Source: Granulosicoccus sp. (GTDB lineage: Bacteria > Pseudomonadota > Gammaproteobacteria > Granulosicoccales > Granulosicoccaceae). Taken from it: DNA of 64,000 nt. The stretch is from assembly GCA_023301725.1 (NCBI GenBank), contig JALZUD010000050.1, positions 1 through 64,000 of the forward strand, in the 5' to 3' direction. The translations under genes and the position numbers were made by a program. The notes beneath the pieces are model-generated. The model ran no database searches. It was given only the letters and a program-made list of their open reading frames with translations, and was not told the origin of the DNA. This document shows positions 59,990-64,000 of this stretch, one piece after another; the stretch's first letter is position 1, and each line of letters starts with the position of its first letter.

Positions 59990-61069
59990 ATGAATATTCT
60001 CAACAATCCTCATCGTGGTGTTGGCCTAATATCGCTGGGCGTGCAAAAGGCATCTAAAGTATCAGGGAATGTAAACGCCGTGCGCAGCTTGTTACAAGCC
60101 TGCCCAGTGGCTTTTGCCTCTCCCTTGGTAGATTGCTACTCCTTGGCAAAGAGCTTAAACATAAATTCACTGCACATCAAAGATGAGCGTGAACGCATGG
60201 GCTTAGGTAGCTTTAAATCACTAGGGGCGACCTACGCTATTGCCAAGGCGGCTGTTGCTGCCAACGGCGGCCAGATAGGTGAACCTGAGCAAATGGCTGA
60301 TGCTCTTTCAGGCAAGGTGTATGTCACCGCTAGCGCTGGAAATCACGGAATATCAACAGCCGCTGGTGCTCGAATATTCGGCGCCAAAGCCATTATCTAT
60401 CTTGCTGAGACGGTGCCTTCAGGGTTTGCAGAAAAACTGACACGCTTCGGTGCTGAAGTTGTCATTGAAGGCAACAACTACGAAGCTAGTCATGAAGCTG
60501 CGGTAGCACTGTGCGAGACGCAGGGACACACGCTCATTGCAGACTCAACCTGGGAGGGCTATTCAGGTGGTCGTGACATCATGGAAGGCTACTTGGCGAT
60601 GCCTGAAGAAGCCTCAGTGCAAATTCCACAAGCACCCACACATATTTTTCTTCAAGCGGGCGTGGGTGGTTTGGCAGCTGCTGCAGCTAGACACGCAAGA
60701 GATCACTGGGGTGATGATCCCGTCATTTGCGTTGTCGAACCTAGTGCAGCCCCTGCCCTATTTGCTGGTATTGAAGCGGGCGGCGTTGTCCATGCAGCAG
60801 GCCCTGTATCCAACATGGGCCGACTAGATTGTAAAGAGGCCTCTTTGCTAGCGCTGGATTGTCTGGCCAAAGAAGCTGATGCGTTCATGACGATAGATGA
60901 CGAGTTTGTTGCACAAGCTATTACTCAGTTAGAAGCAGAGTCGCTGGAAACATCGCCATCAGGGGGTGCTGGATTTGCGGGACTTGTAGCGGCCGTGCAG
61001 GATGGGGTGCTGGGCATCAATGATCAGAGTCGTGTGCTTATTTACTTGTCTGAGGGGCCGTCTGACTAA
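59990..61069 (+). CDS. PLP-dependent lyase, diaminopropionate ammonia-lyase-like
   Basis: LHIKDERERMGLGSFKSLGATYAIAKA; VYVTASAGNHGISTAAGARIFGAKAIIYL; FLQAGVGGLAAAAARHA. Start set at MNILNNPHRG. Confidence 0.88.
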   Translation: MNILNNPHRGVGLISLGVQKASKVSGNVNAVRSLLQACPVAFASPLVDCYSLAKSLNINSLHIKDERERMGLGSFKSLGATYAIAKAAVAANGGQIGEPEQMADALSGKVYVTASAGNHGISTAAGARIFGAKAIIYLAETVPSGFAEKLTRFGAEVVIEGNNYEASHEAAVALCETQGHTLIADSTWEGYSGGRDIMEGYLAMPEEASVQIPQAPTHIFLQAGVGGLAAAAARHARDHWGDDPVICVVEPSAAPALFAGIEAGGVVHAAGPVSNMGRLDCKEASLLALDCLAKEADAFMTIDDEFVAQAITQLEAESLETSPSGGAGFAGLVAAVQDGVLGINDQSRVLIYLSEGPSD

Positions 61070-61947
61070 TTTTCGGCTTGCGTTGCTATCGAATTTTGCT
61101 GTTCACGGTAGAGAAAATACAAACCACTGATCACCACTACAGCGCCGCCCCATAAGGTATGGCTGCTGGGTGCGTGAGACCAAAGCATGTAGTCAAAAAA
61201 TATAGCCCAAAGCAGCGCTGTATATTCAATGGGCGCCAACACCGATGCTTCACGACTGCCAAAGGCTTGGGTAATAGCTAGGTGCCCTAGTAGTGCCAAC
61301 ATCGCCACACCAAAAATTAGAACCCATAATTTAAGCGTGAGCGGTTGCCATACAAGGGGCAAAGCACAGAGTGCAACTATGCCAAGTCCGGCATTAAAAT
61401 AGAAAACCAGACTAGTTGTTGATTCAGTTTTCGCCATGATTTTGCCAGAGACAAACAAAACGGCGTAACTGAGGCTGCCAACAAGTGCCAGTACATACCC
61501 TACGGAAAACTCGTCCAAGCCTGGGTTAATCGCAATAGCCACGCCCACGTAACCCGCCAAAATCGCAAACCAACGATGCATGCCAAAGCGTTCCTTAAGT
61601 ACTAGCACTGATGCAATCGCAATAAACAGTGTTCCAGTAAAAAAGACCACGGTGGCATCCGCCAGCGGTAGATACGCAAGCGATCCAAAAAAACCACCAA
61701 CAGCTGTCAACCCCACCATGCCACGCAAGATATGCGCACCAAGACGTTTGGTGCGCAGCTTGCTCAATTTCTTTTGAAACCCAAGAGTACCTAGCAATAC
61801 AGTCGTGATAATGAAGCTACGAATCGCAAGAATGGTTACTGTGTGAACCTTATTCTCAATCAGTATCTTGGCCAATACATCCATACAGGATAGAGCAAAG
61901 ATAGCCAGCGCCATCAACCACATGCCACGTACAGTTGATGGGGTCAA
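61066..61947 (-). CDS. EamA-family drug/metabolite transporter
   Basis: Ten-TM EamA duplication; LVLKERFGMHRWFAILAGYVGVAIAINPG. Confidence 0.9.
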   Translation of the reverse strand: MTPSTVRGMWLMALAIFALSCMDVLAKILIENKVHTVTILAIRSFIITTVLLGTLGFQKKLSKLRTKRLGAHILRGMVGLTAVGGFFGSLAYLPLADATVVFFTGTLFIAIASVLVLKERFGMHRWFAILAGYVGVAIAINPGLDEFSVGYVLALVGSLSYAVLFVSGKIMAKTESTTSLVFYFNAGLGIVALCALPLVWQPLTLKLWVLIFGVAMLALLGHLAITQAFGSREASVLAPIEYTALLWAIFFDYMLWSHAPSSHTLWGGAVVVISGLYFLYREQQNSIATQAEN

Positions 61948-61962
61948 TTAGTGCTAAACCGT

Positions 61963-63291
61963 TTAGTCAGCACCAGAAGAATCAGTAGCTGGTGGCTTCT
62001 TCGGGCTGGCCGCACGACGCGGCTTCGGCTTGTCTGCAGCATCAGCTTTTGGCTTAGGTGATTCCGTTTTCTCAGCTTTCGGCTTAGCCGCAACTTTGGA
62101 TGCCGTTTTCTTGGCTACCTTTTTCTTGGCTTTAGGCTTGGCATCTGCGGATGAATTTTCGCTAGCAGCAGCCTGCGTTGCAACTTTAGGTACAGCCTCA
62201 CTCGCTTCAGGTCGCTTTCTCGGCGCACGTGGTTTTCTTGCTACAGGCTCTTTTACTCGATCTGCAGATGCAGGAGCTGTATTGGCAGCAGGTGCAGGTG
62301 CTGAATTTACGACTGGAGCCGCAGCCTGCTGCACCAGTCTCTCAGGCGCTCGTTGCGACTGATCCACAGACGTTGAAGTTTGCGTTGCAGGAGCTTGTGA
62401 TTGGTCTGGGTTGGTGCTTGGATTAGCACCCTGGTTGTTATTCGGGTTGTTATTCGGGTTGTCTGAATCGGGCCGGTTCTGATTCCTGTTTCGGTTATTT
62501 CTGTTGTTTCGGTTCTGACCGCGATTTTGATTGCGGTTGTTTCTGTTCTGCTTGTTGCCCTCGCCTTGACCCTGACCTTGATTGCGACGCTGATTAGGGT
62601 TTTGATTGGGATTCTGGTTAGGGTTTTGGGCGTTGGCTTGCGCACCGCCTTGCTGACGGTTGTTGCGCTGTTGGTTGTTGCCAGCGTTTCGACCCTGCCG
62701 AGGTTGAGCATTACCCGATCTGGATCGACCTTGAGCATTGCCACCGCGCTCGTTTCTCTGGTTGGTTCGACCTCTGCCTCGCGGGTTATTAGTACGTGCA
62801 CCCATCACCAAGCTACCCACTTGATAGGGATCTTCCATGCCAATCAGGTTACTGTCGGAGGGAAAGCGATTATTGACGTTACAACGATCACGATTACCAA
62901 AGTTGTCGTCCTCGTTCTCAACAAAGGCTGGCTGTTCGGGTAAAGCGCGATTACCGATGTTGTCCATTGCCTCGGTGATTTCGCGAGGCGGACGCAATGC
63001 TCGGTTGCCTTTCTCTATACGGTTGCCGGCGTTATCATCATCACGGCCGCGGCCGCGGTTATTACTATTGCGGCCACCTTTACGTTTGTTATTCCGGTTG
63101 CGATTGTTTGTTCCGCCTCCGGCAGCACCTTGCGCGCCAGATCTTTGGCTGTTGTTGGGATTGTTCCGACCCCGACCGCGTCTGGGGGCAGTACGTGACC
63201 CGCCTTCGCTGTTGTTGTCATTGCGACCGCCACCTGCATCAGCCGAACCACCGGAGCTTGCTCCAGAATCTTGAGAATCGCTGCTTGTCAT
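61963..63291 (-). CDS. Intrinsically disordered Asn/Arg/Gly/Gln-rich protein with basic Lys/Ala/Pro tail
   Basis: 442 aa: N-terminal RGRG/NNR tracts, central less repetitive segment (PPREITEAMDNIGNRALPEQPAFVENEDDNFGNRDRCNVNNRFPSDSNLIGMEDPYQVGSLVMGA), NPNQ repeats, C-terminal KAKKKVAKKTASKVAAKPKAEK. Confidence 0.75.
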   Translation of the reverse strand: MTSSDSQDSGASSGGSADAGGGRNDNNSEGGSRTAPRRGRGRNNPNNSQRSGAQGAAGGGTNNRNRNNKRKGGRNSNNRGRGRDDDNAGNRIEKGNRALRPPREITEAMDNIGNRALPEQPAFVENEDDNFGNRDRCNVNNRFPSDSNLIGMEDPYQVGSLVMGARTNNPRGRGRTNQRNERGGNAQGRSRSGNAQPRQGRNAGNNQQRNNRQQGGAQANAQNPNQNPNQNPNQRRNQGQGQGEGNKQNRNNRNQNRGQNRNNRNNRNRNQNRPDSDNPNNNPNNNQGANPSTNPDQSQAPATQTSTSVDQSQRAPERLVQQAAAPVVNSAPAPAANTAPASADRVKEPVARKPRAPRKRPEASEAVPKVATQAAASENSSADAKPKAKKKVAKKTASKVAAKPKAEKTESPKPKADAADKPKPRRAASPKKPPATDSSGAD

Positions 63292-63885
63292 ACTACTAAC
63301 ATCATAATGGTTACCTTACTGTCGTAACGATCGGTCGTCATACAGATTCGAGCCTCACAGCCTGTCAAGGGCTGCATACTAATGAGATCATCGTTTTGAT
63401 GACCGGACCCACGAGGCACACAGATCAATGGGCCAATCTTGCTATCGACTCCAGTTAGTGCTTTCGGATAGTGCTTTGGAATCGTACCCAAGAATACCAC
63501 TTGAGAATAGTATCTAAAAAAGGCCGTATTTGGGCAAGCAGTTAGGGTTGTGCTCATGAACCCGACTAGTCGGGTGCTGAATTTGGGAACGATACGTAGT
63601 GTTACCACCAAATCCGAGCGCTGCCCCTTATTATGCACTACATTACTCGACTGTGCCTTTTGCTCAGATCTGTGCCAAACGTTCTGGATCTTTTACCACA
63701 TCGACAACACAGCTACGACATCGGTTGCAACACAAGATAGTGTAAATTGTATGTCTATATACTTGCGTAAACTTTGTTGCCCCTAGTGCCACGTTTCTTC
63801 AGTCTGGCATCTCAAAGCATCAGGTTTCTCAGCCGTCCTTTTTAAGGCTTGACTAGTCAAGTCGATAATCTCTCGTGATATACCA

Positions 63886-64000
63886 TTGAAAACTGAATCT
63901 CTAAGCGGCTGGCAGCACGAATGGCTGGGTAACATACGAGCCGATATTCTGGCAGGCCTAGTAGTAGCGCTGGCACTCATACCAGAAGCCATCGCATTCT
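63886..64000 (+). CDS. SulP-family anion transporter, N-terminal fragment running off the right edge
   Basis: Translation from TTG at 63886: (M)[37 protein letters not shown], the conserved SulP/STAS transporter N-terminus. In-frame stop at 63850. Absent from the ORF track. Confidence 0.85.
   Translation, partial: MKTESLSGWQHEWLGNIRADILAGLVVALALIPEAIAF

Noticed and set aside
62030-63299. Several plus-strand ORFs antisense to the Asn/Arg-rich protein
   Set aside because: Composition mirrors low-complexity coding on the opposite strand; no domain.
63288-63638. 116-aa minus ORF upstream of the disordered protein
   Set aside because: No domain, spans the palindrome region and looks like non-coding intergenic DNA.

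Overview
This 64 kb window looks like ordinary chromosome from a gammaproteobacterium; the taxon is inferred from gene content only. About 45 protein-coding genes can be supported. I found no rRNA, convincing tRNA, CRISPR array, IS element or intact prophage. Housekeeping and metabolic genes include upp, ettA, sbmA-like, alkB, an ADP-forming acyl-CoA synthetase, a PreP-like M16 protease, csrA, argG, selD/mnmH, a nucleoside ABC transporter plus nucleoside hydrolase, sohB, rlmKL, a beta-CASP nuclease, ETF-QO and a GH16 hydrolase. Two edge genes are missing from the ORF track. One is the N-terminus of a sulfatase on the minus strand at the left edge (motif SPLCTPAR). The other is the N-terminus of a SulP transporter on the plus strand at the right edge. 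The observations most worth following up are: (1) a membrane-anchored type IV pilin-like domain fused to ankyrin repeats; (2) a REC-PAS-GGDEF-EAL protein whose receiver phospho-Asp appears to be Asn, next to a stand-alone Hpt protein with an intact His and a small membrane protein; (3) a hairpin in the csrA leader with AGGA in its loop, a candidate autoregulatory CsrA site; (4) a 442-aa Asn/Arg/Gly-rich disordered protein divergent from SulP, with two perfect palindromes sharing a GACTAGTC core; (5) a FAN1-like VRR-NUC nuclease overlapping an Fe-S XPD/Rad3-type helicase gene; (6) a decayed Lrp/AsnC remnant beside an HNH/DUF222 gene in an AT-rich patch. I did not find clear evidence for a wholly new defence or mobile system. 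All family calls are from reading motifs by eye, with no database searches.
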